From assembly GCA_900539115.1 (NCBI GenBank), contig UQAQ01000001.1, positions 62,001 to 126,000 on the forward strand: a DNA stretch of 64,000 nucleotides, in the 5' to 3' direction. How positions within the stretch are numbered: the first letter of the stretch is position 1; every line of letters starts with the position of its first letter. Shown one piece after another: positions 25,582 to 34,734 of this stretch. The notes beneath the pieces were generated by a model. That model had not been told where the DNA came from, ran no database searches, and worked only from the letters and a program-made list of their open reading frames with translations. The position numbers and the translations under genes are program-made. Source of the DNA: an uncultured Roseburia sp. GTDB taxonomy: Bacteria > Bacillota > Clostridia > Lachnospirales > Lachnospiraceae.

Positions 25582-26757
25582 TTATTTCAGCAGCCATTTC
25601 CAAATGGGAATAACTTGAATTTGCAGACCATTACAGTAAAGCACACTTTCTTCACTATTGGTAATTATCATGCATTTTGTGTCTGGGATAAAATTGCTCA
25701 ACTTTGCAAAAGCACGGGTTTCACGCTCTTTTGTGTCGATGTCTTCGAGAACCTGCATGCACACTTGAATGGCAAGGTTTTCAGATGGAACATAAAAGTC
25801 GATTTCCACATTGTTTTCAAAGAAATATACATTTTCAACGCCGAAACGTCGAACCAATTCAATGGCAACAAGATTCTCAAGCTGAGAAGATTTGCAATCT
25901 AACAGCATAAGTCCAAGAAGACCGGTATCCATAAAGTAATATTTTGGAAAAGTCTCTTTTTTTAACAGTTTAGCGGCATAATTCTGGAGAGCAAAGAGCA
26001 GGTAGGAATTCGTCATGCAATTTACATAATGGATTAGGGTTTGTTTTGCTAATGAAATTCCGGTACTCTTTACGATGTTTGTCAACCTGTTACAGGATAA
26101 AGGTTTTGTGATGGATTCAGCGATTTTCTTAAGGATTATTTTAATGGCAAAAGTATTGGTAATGTTATTTCTGGTAATGATATCGCCAAGGTATACTGTC
26201 TGATAAATGCTGCTAAGGAAGTCTCTTTTGTTTTTGATTTCTACTAATTCAGGAAATGCACCATAGGTAATATACTCATTAAACAGAGAAAGAACATTGG
26301 CTTTATCTCTGGTGCTCACTACACTGAGATAATTCTTATCCTTTCCATTCGCAATAAGGTATTCGGAAAAAGAATAGGGATATACATGTAGGATCATAAA
26401 TCTTCCACCTAGTGTAGAAGCGATTTCACTGCTGAGCATTTTGCTGTTACTTCCTGTTATGTTGATTCTGTACTTCATATCGGCAATTCTGCGCACAAAT
26501 TTTTCCCATCCATTAATATTTTGTATTTCATCCAGAAAAAAATAAGGCTTGTTATCAATTCCGGATATCTCTAATCCGATTTCCAAAATAGTATTGAGGT
26601 CATCCGATGTCATTTCAAGGAGACGTTCATCCTCAAAATTTACATAAACAATTTGAGACAGAGGAATGCCGTTTGCTTGAAGATTTTTAATCTGTTGATA
26701 CATCATATAGGATTTTCCGGTTCTTCAGATACCAACGAAACAGTAATTAACATTGTC
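25582..26757 (-). pseudogene. Broken AAA-family ATPase with DUF4143 (5'-truncated, nonsense codon in Walker A)
   Basis: The open part (25582-26706, 374 codons) has the Walker B and sensor regions of the ATP-AAA_14/DUF4143 family (YFFLDEIQNINGWEKFVRR, INITGSNSKML, STLGGRFMILHVYPYSFSEY) and a nuclease-like C-terminal region (NVEIDFYVPSENLAIQVC). Reading upstream in frame gives VNYCFVGI, a TGA stop, then RTGKSYMM, which is the Walker A loop GIRRTGKS with Arg changed to stop. The normal first 20-30 residues are also absent because the stop of the upstream gene is only a few codons away. A restart at ATG 26706 would lack Walker A. Confidence 0.82.
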
Positions 26758-26775
26758 TTCCAGAGAATATTGTCA

Positions 26776-27285
26776 TTATTCCTTTTCCAGTGCAGCCAGC
26801 CGTTTTTGGATAATCATCCGGATTGGGAGATGATCGTCATCATTATATAATTTCTTATTTTTCATATAATCAAGTATTAATTGTTTTTCTTTTTTTGTGT
26901 CGCCGGTTTTTTCGTAATACAAACGCAAAAGGATAAAGCGGTTTGTAAGTTTGGTGTGGCTGGTGGTGAAATCCGGATAAAGATCGTGGATATCTTCCGG
27001 GACATGATCGTATTTACCGGCACGGATGTTTGCTGAGATGCGGAAATATTCCTGCTGCTCTTTTGTTAGAGTAGGAGCAGGGACATCGTGAGTGGCCTGT
27101 GTCGTCGAGGGAGAAAAAAGACCTCCGATGAACAGAACAATAGAACCCCAGAAGAGGATCAAAACGGGGATTCGGAAAAAAAGTAAGCCTTTGAAGTCCG
27201 GCTTTTTTTTCTGAACAGAAAGATATATGGTTAAAATTGTAAAAAAAAATACAAATCCCAACAGGGAATAAGCTAATAAATTCAT
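26776..27285 (-). CDS. Small membrane protein of unknown function
   Basis: 169 residues with two N-terminal membrane helices (about 3-23 and 34-56) and a soluble helical C-terminal domain (EQQEYFRISANIRAGKYDH, LTNRFILLRLYYEKTGDTKK) that could be TPR-like. Start supported by AAGGAG. It follows the Mor-like gene by 9 bp, so they are probably one transcript. Its end abuts the broken ATPase. Confidence 0.6.
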   Translation of the reverse strand: MNLLAYSLLGFVFFFTILTIYLSVQKKKPDFKGLLFFRIPVLILFWGSIVLFIGGLFSPSTTQATHDVPAPTLTKEQQEYFRISANIRAGKYDHVPEDIHDLYPDFTTSHTKLTNRFILLRLYYEKTGDTKKEKQLILDYMKNKKLYNDDDHLPIRMIIQKRLAALEKE

Positions 27286-27294
27286 GGCAGCTCC

Positions 27295-27576
27295 TTAGGT
27301 ATATTCTTTTATGAGCTGGCGAAGACGCCGCTCGGTATAACCATATTTTACCGCAAGCTGCGAAAGAGTGCAATTCCCTTTTTTTAATTCGTGCGTTGCT
27401 TGAAGAGCAACATAGTTTTTTGAGTAAAAACGCTGCGGAAAAGTAATCTGCTGTCCACGATAATGTTCATATAAAAGTTTGGCATTTTCCACGCCAATGA
27501 TTTCGGCTATGCTGGCATAATCGCCGGCAAGATCCTGAGGTGTTATAGTAATAAGTGTATTCTCATTGTTAGTCAT
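27295..27576 (-). CDS. Mor-like DNA-binding protein
   Basis: 93 residues resembling the Mor/Mga-activator fold of phage Mu Mor: an N-terminal dimerisation region with IAEIIGVENAKLLYEHYRGQ and a C-terminal helix-turn-helix (TLSQLAVKYGYTERRLRQLIKE). In Mu, Mor activates middle transcription; chromosomal relatives are common in Clostridia with unknown targets. Strong AAAGGAGG site. It likely regulates its own operon or neighbours. Confidence 0.72.
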   Translation of the reverse strand: MTNNENTLITITPQDLAGDYASIAEIIGVENAKLLYEHYRGQQITFPQRFYSKNYVALQATHELKKGNCTLSQLAVKYGYTERRLRQLIKEYT

Positions 27577-27727
27577 ATGAGTGCCTCCTTTTGTGCAAAA
27601 TTATCCTAACAAAAAATAGGAGACTTTGCATTGGAAAATTTCCTTGAAAAAAATAAGAACATTTTCATGGAAATTAGTTGGTTTTCTATACCATCATATC
27701 GTGAATAAGAAGGCTTGTGGTGTCCTG

Positions 27728-28576
27728 TCAGTAGACAAAGGTAATAACAAAATAGAGAAACATTAAAATTGCCCACAAATAGAAAAAGGAGGCCGGGATC
27801 ATATGAGACAGGCGGGCGGAGCGAAAACCGGGAATGCGTCGAAAAAATCGTATGTCACGAGTGCTGTGTTCACTGACAATTCGTTCCAATTCTCTTTGTA
27901 CAATAATGCAGGACTGGTAACGGTTCTTGGCAGCGATGGATAAACAGCGTCGGATGATCTTTTGGAATTTCTTATGTGTAGTCAGCTGTTCATTTGGCAT
28001 GGCGCAGGTAAGCATATTGTTTAATAAAACGCCCAATGCGTAAATATCAGCGCGCTGATCGGTTTGGTGAAATCCAAATTGTTCCGGGGCAGCGTAGCCC
28101 GGAGTACCGATTATAACGGTATCCTTGCTTTGTATGGCTTTATACATACGGATTGTGCCGGGATCGATCAAAACGGCATGTCCCGAATTTGTAATGATTA
28201 CATTTGAAGGCTTGAGATCGCGGTAGACCATGCGGTTTTTGTGAATCCAGCGAAGGGCTTGGCAGATTTCAATGCCATATTGTCGTGTTTCATCGGAAGA
28301 AAATGGGAGATTTTTGTCCAGATATTCTGCAATGGTAGTTCCGGAAAGCCATTCTTCTTCAATGATACAAAGTGTTTCCGTGGCAAAAACATTGTAAATT
28401 TTGACAATAAAAGGAGAAGGTGTTTTTTCCTGCAGAGAGTAAAATGTTTTCATCGTATCGTATTGAGAAAGAGGGAGTTCTTTTTTTACAAAAATAAGGC
28501 TGTCACGTTTGACAAGCCATGTATTGTATTCGGTGGAAGTGTTTAGTTTGGCGAGTTTTTTCTCTGTAGTTCCCAT
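27728..28576 (-). CDS. Small Ser/Thr protein kinase with C-terminal membrane anchor
   Basis: 282 residues of the Hanks-type kinase fold. The catalytic loop is MVYRDLKPSN (Asp about 120, HRD changed to YRD), the magnesium loop is LIDPG instead of DFG, and GTPGYAAPEQ and DIYALGVLLNNML are intact. The usual Gly-rich loop is not evident in the N-terminus. A membrane helix ends the protein (IPASFFYLWAILMFLYFVI). It is transcribed divergently from an XRE-like gene through overlapping promoters. A second kinase/HTH pair lies at 37705-40684. Confidence 0.85.
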   Translation of the reverse strand: MGTTEKKLAKLNTSTEYNTWLVKRDSLIFVKKELPLSQYDTMKTFYSLQEKTPSPFIVKIYNVFATETLCIIEEEWLSGTTIAEYLDKNLPFSSDETRQYGIEICQALRWIHKNRMVYRDLKPSNVIITNSGHAVLIDPGTIRMYKAIQSKDTVIIGTPGYAAPEQFGFHQTDQRADIYALGVLLNNMLTCAMPNEQLTTHKKFQKIIRRCLSIAAKNRYQSCIIVQRELERIVSEHSTRDIRFFRRIPGFRSARLSHMIPASFFYLWAILMFLYFVITFVY

Positions 28577-28598
28577 TGTATTTCTCCTTTTTCCTCCA

Positions 28599-28627
28599 TT
28601 GCGGAATTTAATTAATTATATTATAAT
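28599..28627 (+). promoter_or_regulatory. Sigma-A promoter for the XRE-like gene
   Basis: TTGCGG (28599-28604), 17-bp spacer, TATAAT (28622-28627), about 43 bp before the GTG start. The region is dyad-symmetric and AT-rich and could be an operator. Confidence 0.65.
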
Positions 28628-28648
28628 GATTAATAAAAAAGGTGTCAA
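28620..28648 (-). promoter_or_regulatory. Sigma-A promoter for the kinase gene, interlocked with the divergent one
   Basis: On the minus strand TTGACA (28648-28643), 17-bp spacer, TATAAT (28625-28620). Its -10 box overlaps the -10 box of the plus-strand promoter, so the two cannot be occupied together. Confidence 0.75.
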
Positions 28649-28669
28649 TTACTAACAGGATGTGATTTT

Positions 28670-29110
28670 GTGGGAAGATCAAAATTTCAGAAGCAGACAG
28701 AGGAACTGCTGGAAGGATTGAAAAAGGCAAATAATTTGGAAAATTATGTGTTTGAAAACCAAGATGAATTTATGCAGGTTGATATCGCGGAATATTTGGA
28801 AAACATCATACGGGAAAAACAGTTGAAACGGTCGCAGATCGTGAAAGACAGTGGATTGGACCGCTCTTATGTGTATCACATTTTAAATGGAGAACGCAAA
28901 AATCCGTCACGCAGTAAATTGCTGGCTATTTGTGTGGCGATGAAGATGGATATCAAGGAAACGCAGTATTTTCTCCGGGCAGCGCAGGTGCCGGTTTTGT
29001 ATCCGAGAAACCAGCGTGACTGCATTATTTTGTACGGACTGGAGCAGGGGGCGAGTGTTATGGAGCTCAATGAAACGTTATATACGATGCAGTTTGAATT
29101 GCTGGAATAG
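28670..29110 (+). CDS. XRE-like helix-turn-helix regulator
   Basis: 146 residues. The helix-turn-helix is in the middle (LKRSQIVKDSGLDRSYVYHI, then LNGERKNPSRSKLLAICVAM). After it comes a helical tail (ETQYFLRAAQVPVLYPRNQR, then DCIILYGLEQG) that resembles the corresponding region of the 39356-40684 protein, also next to a kinase. It starts at GTG 28670 with AGGA upstream. It is likely a regulator or phosphorylation target of the divergent kinase. Confidence 0.8.
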   Translation: MGRSKFQKQTEELLEGLKKANNLENYVFENQDEFMQVDIAEYLENIIREKQLKRSQIVKDSGLDRSYVYHILNGERKNPSRSKLLAICVAMKMDIKETQYFLRAAQVPVLYPRNQRDCIILYGLEQGASVMELNETLYTMQFELLE

Positions 29111-29162
29111 AATTCACGGAAAATGACAATACTTCCATTAAAAGAAAAATTGGAGGTAAATT

Positions 29163-30734
29163 ATGTCAAATATGTTTTGTTTTCAATGCCAGCAGACCGC
29201 CGGAAATAAATGTTGTGTCAATACCGGAGTCTGTGGCAAACAGCCGGAGACGGCGAAACTGCAGGATGAGCTGGTGTATGAACTTATTCAGCTGGCGGAA
29301 ACGGCCGAAAAAAACGGACAGCATACGAAAGAAGCAGACCGCCTTTTGATGGACGGATTGTTTACGACATTGACAAATGTAAATTTTGATAATGAGGCGA
29401 TTAAAGAATTTACCGGCCGCGTTCAAAAAGAGAAGGAAAAAATTGGAAAAGATGAGATTGCTGTTGTATCTTTGTGGGAGGGAGCAAATGATATCGTCTC
29501 GCTCCGCTCGACACTTTTGTTTGGCCTCAAAGGCATGGCGGCGTATGCGCATCATGCCATGAATCTTGGATTTGAAAATAATGCAGTGACGAATTGGTTC
29601 TACAAAGGGTTGTGCGAGATTAACAGGGAACATTCGGTAGAAGAGTGGATTGAACTTATCATGGAATTTGGTCGGATCAATTTTCAATGCATGGAGCTGC
29701 TTGACCATGCTAATACGTCATCGTTTGGAACTCCGACACCGGTGAAAGTGCAGACCGATATTAAAAAAGGACCATTTATCGTAGTTTCCGGTCATGATCT
29801 GAAAGACCTCTTCCAATTATTGGAACAGACAAAAGACAAAGGAATCAATATTTATACACACAGTGAAATGCTTCCGGCACATGGATATCCGGAACTTCAC
29901 AAATATGAACATTTGGCAGGAAATTTTGGAACGGCGTGGCAGAGCCAGCAGAAGGAATTTGAGAACATTCCGGCTCCGGTTTTATTTACGACGAACTGCC
30001 TGATGCCGCAGCGCCCAAGTTACCGCGACCGTGTTTATACAACATCGGTTGTGGGATATGAGGGATTGATGCACATTACAGGAGACAAGGATGGAAAGAA
30101 AGATTTTTCGCCGTTGATTCAGAAATCATTGGAATTGGGCGGCTATGAGCATGACCGCAGCATGAGTGGAATCAATGGCGGTCATACTTTGACGACCGGA
30201 TTTGCACATGGCGCCGTGTTGTCGCATGCGGAGAAAATCATTGAATCCATCAAAAAGGGAGACATCAAGCATATTTTTCTGGTGGGTGGCTGCGATGGAG
30301 CGCATCCGGGAAGAAATTATTATACCGATTTTGTCAAACAAACGCCGATGGATTCGCTTGTTTTGACACTTGCTTGTGGAAAATACCGCTTTAATGATCT
30401 TGACCTTGGCGAGATCAACGGAATCCCGCGTATTTTGGATATGGGGCAGTGTAACGATGCGTACAGTGCGATCAAGGTTGCTCTTGCACTGGCAGATGCG
30501 TTTGGCTGCGCGGTCAATGAACTGCCGCTCACCCTCGTGCTTTCGTGGTATGAGCAGAAGGCGGTGTGTATCCTTCTCACGCTTTTGTCATTGGGTCTGA
30601 AAAATATGTATCTTGGTCCGACCTTGCCGGCATTTATGTCCGAAAATGTGGTGAAATATCTGGTGGACGCCTACAATCTTCAGCCGATTACGGCACCGGA
30701 GCAGGATATGGATGCGATTCTGGGACGCGGGTAA
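29163..30734 (+). CDS. hcp: Hydroxylamine reductase / hybrid-cluster protein
   Basis: 523 residues of the Hcp family, which carries a 4Fe-4S cluster and a hybrid Fe-S-O cluster. It reduces hydroxylamine in vitro and is linked to nitric oxide defence. N-terminal cluster cysteines are in MFCFQCQQTAGNKCC and GVCGK; later hybrid-cluster regions include TTNCLMPQ, GGCDGAHPG, LACGKYRFND and the C-terminal EQKA motif. Length is normal. Start supported by TTGGAGG. The upstream XRE-like gene ends 52 bp away, and a long hairpin follows downstream. Confidence 0.95.
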   Translation: MSNMFCFQCQQTAGNKCCVNTGVCGKQPETAKLQDELVYELIQLAETAEKNGQHTKEADRLLMDGLFTTLTNVNFDNEAIKEFTGRVQKEKEKIGKDEIAVVSLWEGANDIVSLRSTLLFGLKGMAAYAHHAMNLGFENNAVTNWFYKGLCEINREHSVEEWIELIMEFGRINFQCMELLDHANTSSFGTPTPVKVQTDIKKGPFIVVSGHDLKDLFQLLEQTKDKGINIYTHSEMLPAHGYPELHKYEHLAGNFGTAWQSQQKEFENIPAPVLFTTNCLMPQRPSYRDRVYTTSVVGYEGLMHITGDKDGKKDFSPLIQKSLELGGYEHDRSMSGINGGHTLTTGFAHGAVLSHAEKIIESIKKGDIKHIFLVGGCDGAHPGRNYYTDFVKQTPMDSLVLTLACGKYRFNDLDLGEINGIPRILDMGQCNDAYSAIKVALALADAFGCAVNELPLTLVLSWYEQKAVCILLTLLSLGLKNMYLGPTLPAFMSENVVKYLVDAYNLQPITAPEQDMDAILGRG

Positions 30735-30843
30735 ACCGGTGGCACCTCGGAAATGGAGAAAACAGATTGTTTTAGAGGTGAGCTCCCCTGTGGCAAGGCG
30801 GGGCGTGGATCCCGGAATATAACAATCTCGCTGATATCTCTAC

Positions 30844-30894
30844 AATTGTGGCGAAATGCTTGCGGTTTGCAGGCGATTTCGCTACAATTTTTAT
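30844..30894 (+). terminator. Long hairpin terminator after hcp
   Basis: AATTGTGGCGAAAT pairs with ATTTCGCTACAATT (one G-U pair) with an inner GCTTGC/GCAGGC stem, followed by five T residues. Upstream, 30745-30815 has further short GC-rich inverted repeats but nothing coding. Confidence 0.75.
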
Positions 30895-30900
30895 AGAAAC

Positions 30901-30948
30901 GTAACTATTCAGGATCCAATGTGGAGGAGGGGCGTCCTGAATAGTTAC
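30901..30948. mobile_element. Short hairpin element (internally deleted derivative)
   Basis: 48 bp with perfect ends GTAACTATTCAGGA and TCCTGAATAGTTAC. Read on the minus strand, its first about 30 bases follow the left end of copy 1 (GGAC.CCCCTCC..CACATT) and then jump straight to the right-end sequence GGATCCTGAATAG, so the conserved core and second hairpin are deleted. Confidence 0.82.
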
Positions 30949-30974
30949 ATAGAAACAAAACGGAGGTATCAGAA

Positions 30975-32849
30975 ATGAAAAAAATATGGATCGGACTAGC
31001 TATCTTTTTTGTTGTGGCAGGCGTAGCTGGCATGATAGCAGATAGTGGATCGACAAAAAAGAAAGCGGAAGAGATGCGGAATTATCCCGTGATTTCCAGG
31101 CAGGATCTGGATTCTTATATGAGCCAGAGCCCGGCGCAGGAAATGATCGTGACAGACATATCGCCGGTGGGAACGCTGGTGCAGGATACGCAGGGAGGCA
31201 TCGAAGGTTCTTTCTATTATCTTTATGCAAAGGGAGAGCGATATCCGGAAGAAGATGGACTCGGGGACAAAGTTGACCGGGACTCTAACTGGATGGAAAA
31301 CGAGGACCTTTCCTATCAGGTAAAAGCAGAGGACCTGACGACAGATCTTGGAAATGGCGTTGAAGTAAGCAATGACAGTGTTTATGGATTGCCGGAATTG
31401 ACAACATATTATCCAAATGGAGAAGGCAATTATGAAGGAAATACCCGCTATGTCTATTATGGACTGCAGGAAGGTGATACGTTGAGTGCCGTCATGACGG
31501 TAGGCGATGGAAAAGCAGATATCCATCCGATGCTTTCTTATATGGAAGACCGGTATTATGTCTATGGCGGAGCCGATGCGATGATTCAGTTTATCGATAA
31601 TTATGTGGAAGCAGACAGTGCGGCATTTGTCGTAGTCGGAGTCGTGCTGGCTTTGATCTGTCTGGCAATTGGCTATTTTATTCCATCGGGAAGAAGCATT
31701 CGCACCAATGCCAAAAATGCAGGGAAGAATGCCAAGAGTGGCTGGCAGGAATACCGTGAGCTGAATGCAGCCTTGAAAGTGAGATTCTGGCTTTTCAAAT
31801 TGATCGGAGTTTGTGGTATCGTTGGTGGACTGGCAATTATTGTAAAAGGGAATGAAAGTCTTGTGCTCATTACGGTTGGAACCATCGTATTGATCGTGGG
31901 AGGCGCTGTCTGGTATATGTCTTCGCCGCATTCGTATGAAAAATCAAATGATACGATTAAGATGATCGCCTTTAATCAGCCGACGACAATTGAGAAAATC
32001 TATGACGCATACAAGAATCTGGATACGCCGCTTGGAAGTCCGTATCTCGCTAAAATGAAAACGATGCGCCAGAAGGCATTGATCTTTGGACCGGATGATT
32101 CGGGGCAGTACCTGTATTTCTGGCTGAATGACAAAGGAAATCTTGGTTACCTTGGTTATACCTTTTTAGAGTGGGCGATCAAGCAGCCATTGACGCAGCC
32201 AATCAAACCATATAATCCCTATAGTGGAAGTGATATTGCAGAAAAATTGTGTATCAGTTCAGACATTATGCTGCTGCAGAAACAGTTGTTTGAAAATATC
32301 AAGAATTACCGAAAAACCGGCGAAGTGCTTCCGATACAGGGATCCAATCCTTCCGAAGTATATACCTTTACGGAAGATTTCAAATTGACCGGTCAGCAGT
32401 TTGATCTGCAGGATAGCAAGGGAAATGTGATCTATCACGTCGAAGGAACAATGCCGCTTCGTACTTTCCGCATTTTTGACCAGGTGGGAAATGAAGTATT
32501 TAAAGTCACAAAAGAGGTATTGAATGCAATACCGACTTATCGTTTTTATCAAAATGGGGAAATGATCGGAATATTGGAAAAGCAGTTTACACTGGCAAAA
32601 GATCGTTTTCAGATGGACATTGCAGAAGGAACATTGAAATTGGAAGAGTATGCGGGAAGCATCGGATATAATTATCTCGTTTCCTTAAACGATAAACCGA
32701 TTGGTGCTGTGATGGATGATCTGGAACTTCGCTTAGACAATTTGATCTTTGATAATTCGGTAGTTATTGTATATGAGAAAAAATATCTGGCAATGATTAC
32801 CGCCCTGGCGATCATGGTTGCCCGTGAGATCGCCAGAGACGAAGAATAA
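30975..32849 (+). CDS. Large membrane protein with a LURP-one/tubby-like C-terminal domain
   Basis: 624 residues. A signal-anchor at about 3-20 is followed by an exported domain with YYLYAKGERYPEEDG and YVYYGLQEGDTL, then membrane helices at about 217-237, 273-290 and 295-315. The C-terminal half has a linker and then a strand-rich domain (FKLTGQQFDLQDSKGNVIYH, MPLRTFRIFDQVGNEVFKV) with the alternating pattern of LURP-one-related (tubby-like) proteins. The exported part and topology recall GIDE-type membrane proteins, but this is less certain. Role unknown. Confidence 0.6.
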   Translation: MKKIWIGLAIFFVVAGVAGMIADSGSTKKKAEEMRNYPVISRQDLDSYMSQSPAQEMIVTDISPVGTLVQDTQGGIEGSFYYLYAKGERYPEEDGLGDKVDRDSNWMENEDLSYQVKAEDLTTDLGNGVEVSNDSVYGLPELTTYYPNGEGNYEGNTRYVYYGLQEGDTLSAVMTVGDGKADIHPMLSYMEDRYYVYGGADAMIQFIDNYVEADSAAFVVVGVVLALICLAIGYFIPSGRSIRTNAKNAGKNAKSGWQEYRELNAALKVRFWLFKLIGVCGIVGGLAIIVKGNESLVLITVGTIVLIVGGAVWYMSSPHSYEKSNDTIKMIAFNQPTTIEKIYDAYKNLDTPLGSPYLAKMKTMRQKALIFGPDDSGQYLYFWLNDKGNLGYLGYTFLEWAIKQPLTQPIKPYNPYSGSDIAEKLCISSDIMLLQKQLFENIKNYRKTGEVLPIQGSNPSEVYTFTEDFKLTGQQFDLQDSKGNVIYHVEGTMPLRTFRIFDQVGNEVFKVTKEVLNAIPTYRFYQNGEMIGILEKQFTLAKDRFQMDIAEGTLKLEEYAGSIGYNYLVSLNDKPIGAVMDDLELRLDNLIFDNSVVIVYEKKYLAMITALAIMVAREIARDEE

Positions 32850-32865
32850 TGTCTTAATAAATGCT

Positions 32866-34734
32866 TTACCAGGCTCCACCGCCACCGCCGCCAGAGCCGC
32901 CGCCGGAGAAACCGCCGCCGCTCGAACTTGCGCTTTCCGGTGAGGAAGTCATGGAATTCGAAGCAGAAGCAATTGTTGAATTCATAATATGCTGGAAAGC
33001 AATGATGTCAAAGTAAGAATCATTATCGTTTGTGTACCACGAAGGTGGTTCACAAGCGATGGATTTGAAATTCTTAACCCATTTGTCGGAAACGTTTAAC
33101 ACGTATGTGTAAGGAAGAATCTCGTAAAAATAATCCGGATTTTCTTCAACTAACATTTGCAGACGTTCCTTTTCAGCAGTTTCCAAAAATCTCTTAAATC
33201 CTCGGATCCGTCCGAGGATTTCTGTGCCATATGGCGTTCGTTTTGTAAGGAACGCACTGAAAAATACGAGAATGGCACAAATAATATACGAAACAATACA
33301 AGCAAGCTGATAGAAACGGTCAGCATAGGTAACCGGAATCCAGACAAACAAATAGGATAATCCGATGGAAAGCAATAGGAGAAATGCCCCTATTAAAAGG
33401 CTGAGCTTTTGCCTTGTGTCGGCACACAGCATATAAATGCTGACACCAAAGACGCCGATGCTCATCAGACCGAATCCCACTTCCAGCCAGTCGTAAGAAT
33501 ATTGATATCCCGGCAGGAAATAAGCAAATCCAAATACGACAACAGCCAAAACCCAGAGAATCCATCCTTTATTTAAGGAATTAGAATGGAAAAGTTTGGT
33601 CTTATTTTCCGGTGTATTGATCGTTTTCAGAATCGCCTCCGGAGTTTTGTAAAACCGGTCTTTCAAGTCTGATTTGTGGATGACCGGACCGGCCGCTATT
33701 TTTTTCAAGCCATCAAAGAAAAGGCGTTCATTTTCTTTGGTTCCCTCATAGGAAGAACGTATCAATGTGATCGAGAAATCTGTTCCTTTCTTGTTTTCGC
33801 AGGAAATGGAGAGATATCCCTGTCTTGCCAGTTCGATAAGAAGCGGAATTACATCCTGATTCGTGGCGTGTCCCTTGTAAGCAAATGCCAGTTCCAGGCA
33901 ATTCATTCCATCCGGTGCGTGATACTCGATCGTTTCAACAACCGGATCATCTCGTCCGATAAACCACCACATAAAGAAAGCAATGAAGACAGAAATTATA
34001 CCGAGGGCAATCGCGATCCAGGCAAGCCACGGAGTGGTGTCTGTTTTCACAAAATAGCCTTCCGGAAGTTCCAGACGGACGGTGACACATTCATTTGGCT
34101 GCAATGTGACCGAGGGATCCAGTTCCCCGTAAATGGTATTGTCCTCAATATAATAATACAGATCTTCATAATTTCCCGATCCGTAAACTCCGGAAGTCAT
34201 TCCAAGATTTTCCTCATCAAAGGCACCCGGCATCTGAATCGTAAATGTAACATTGCTGATCGTCGTATCCTGCCAGCCGGGACCGATGATATTAAAATAA
34301 AATTCATCCATATCCGGCAAAACATCGTTTCCCATATGATACTGATAAGAAACAGTGTAGTCATATCTGCCGGTCAGTGTAGTGCCTTCATCGCCGATCC
34401 GGATGACGAGATAATCGCCTTCCCGGCTTGTGGAATAGTCGTCTTCTCCACAGTCAATGCCAGAGACACGGGCGTGTATGGTAGAACGGCTTCCATCGTC
34501 CCGTCCTACTTCATTTTCAAGAGGAATCCTGCGGTAAATACCATGGTGTTCGGTTTTAAAATTCACCGTAAGTTTTTCCGTAATTTCGTATGTGTTTTGT
34601 GGGGTAACCCGGATGGAAACGTCGTATTTTTCTATGTTATACGTATACTTAGAAGCCTGCGCCTGCGCCGGAATCAGGCAGAGGAGCAGGATAAAAAAGC
34701 TACAACACAGAAGGATATGTTTTAAGTATTTCAT
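32866..34734 (-). CDS. DUF2207-domain membrane protein
   Basis: 622 residues. Signal peptide, then an exported DUF2207 beta domain (YTYNIEKYDVSIRVTPQNTY, then HHGIYRRIPLENEV), a membrane helix near 240-262, a cytoplasmic domain, a membrane pair near 395-440 and others, and a Gly/Ser-rich C-terminus ending GGGGGAW. DUF2207 proteins commonly follow LemA in Firmicutes, as here: the ATG overlaps the LemA stop (ATGA). Function of the pair is unknown. Confidence 0.88.
   Translation of the reverse strand: MKYLKHILLCCSFFILLLCLIPAQAQASKYTYNIEKYDVSIRVTPQNTYEITEKLTVNFKTEHHGIYRRIPLENEVGRDDGSRSTIHARVSGIDCGEDDYSTSREGDYLVIRIGDEGTTLTGRYDYTVSYQYHMGNDVLPDMDEFYFNIIGPGWQDTTISNVTFTIQMPGAFDEENLGMTSGVYGSGNYEDLYYYIEDNTIYGELDPSVTLQPNECVTVRLELPEGYFVKTDTTPWLAWIAIALGIISVFIAFFMWWFIGRDDPVVETIEYHAPDGMNCLELAFAYKGHATNQDVIPLLIELARQGYLSISCENKKGTDFSITLIRSSYEGTKENERLFFDGLKKIAAGPVIHKSDLKDRFYKTPEAILKTINTPENKTKLFHSNSLNKGWILWVLAVVVFGFAYFLPGYQYSYDWLEVGFGLMSIGVFGVSIYMLCADTRQKLSLLIGAFLLLLSIGLSYLFVWIPVTYADRFYQLACIVSYIICAILVFFSAFLTKRTPYGTEILGRIRGFKRFLETAEKERLQMLVEENPDYFYEILPYTYVLNVSDKWVKNFKSIACEPPSWYTNDNDSYFDIIAFQHIMNSTIASASNSMTSSPESASSSGGGFSGGGSGGGGGGAW

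Noticed and set aside
25582..26757. TGA in the ATPase as selenocysteine
   Set aside because: The residue is an Arg of Walker A in the family, there is no visible SECIS hairpin after it, and the N-terminus is missing as well.
33676..34725. 349-codon open frame opposite the DUF2207 gene
   Set aside because: It has no ribosome binding site or protein-like motifs and mirrors a well-supported gene.
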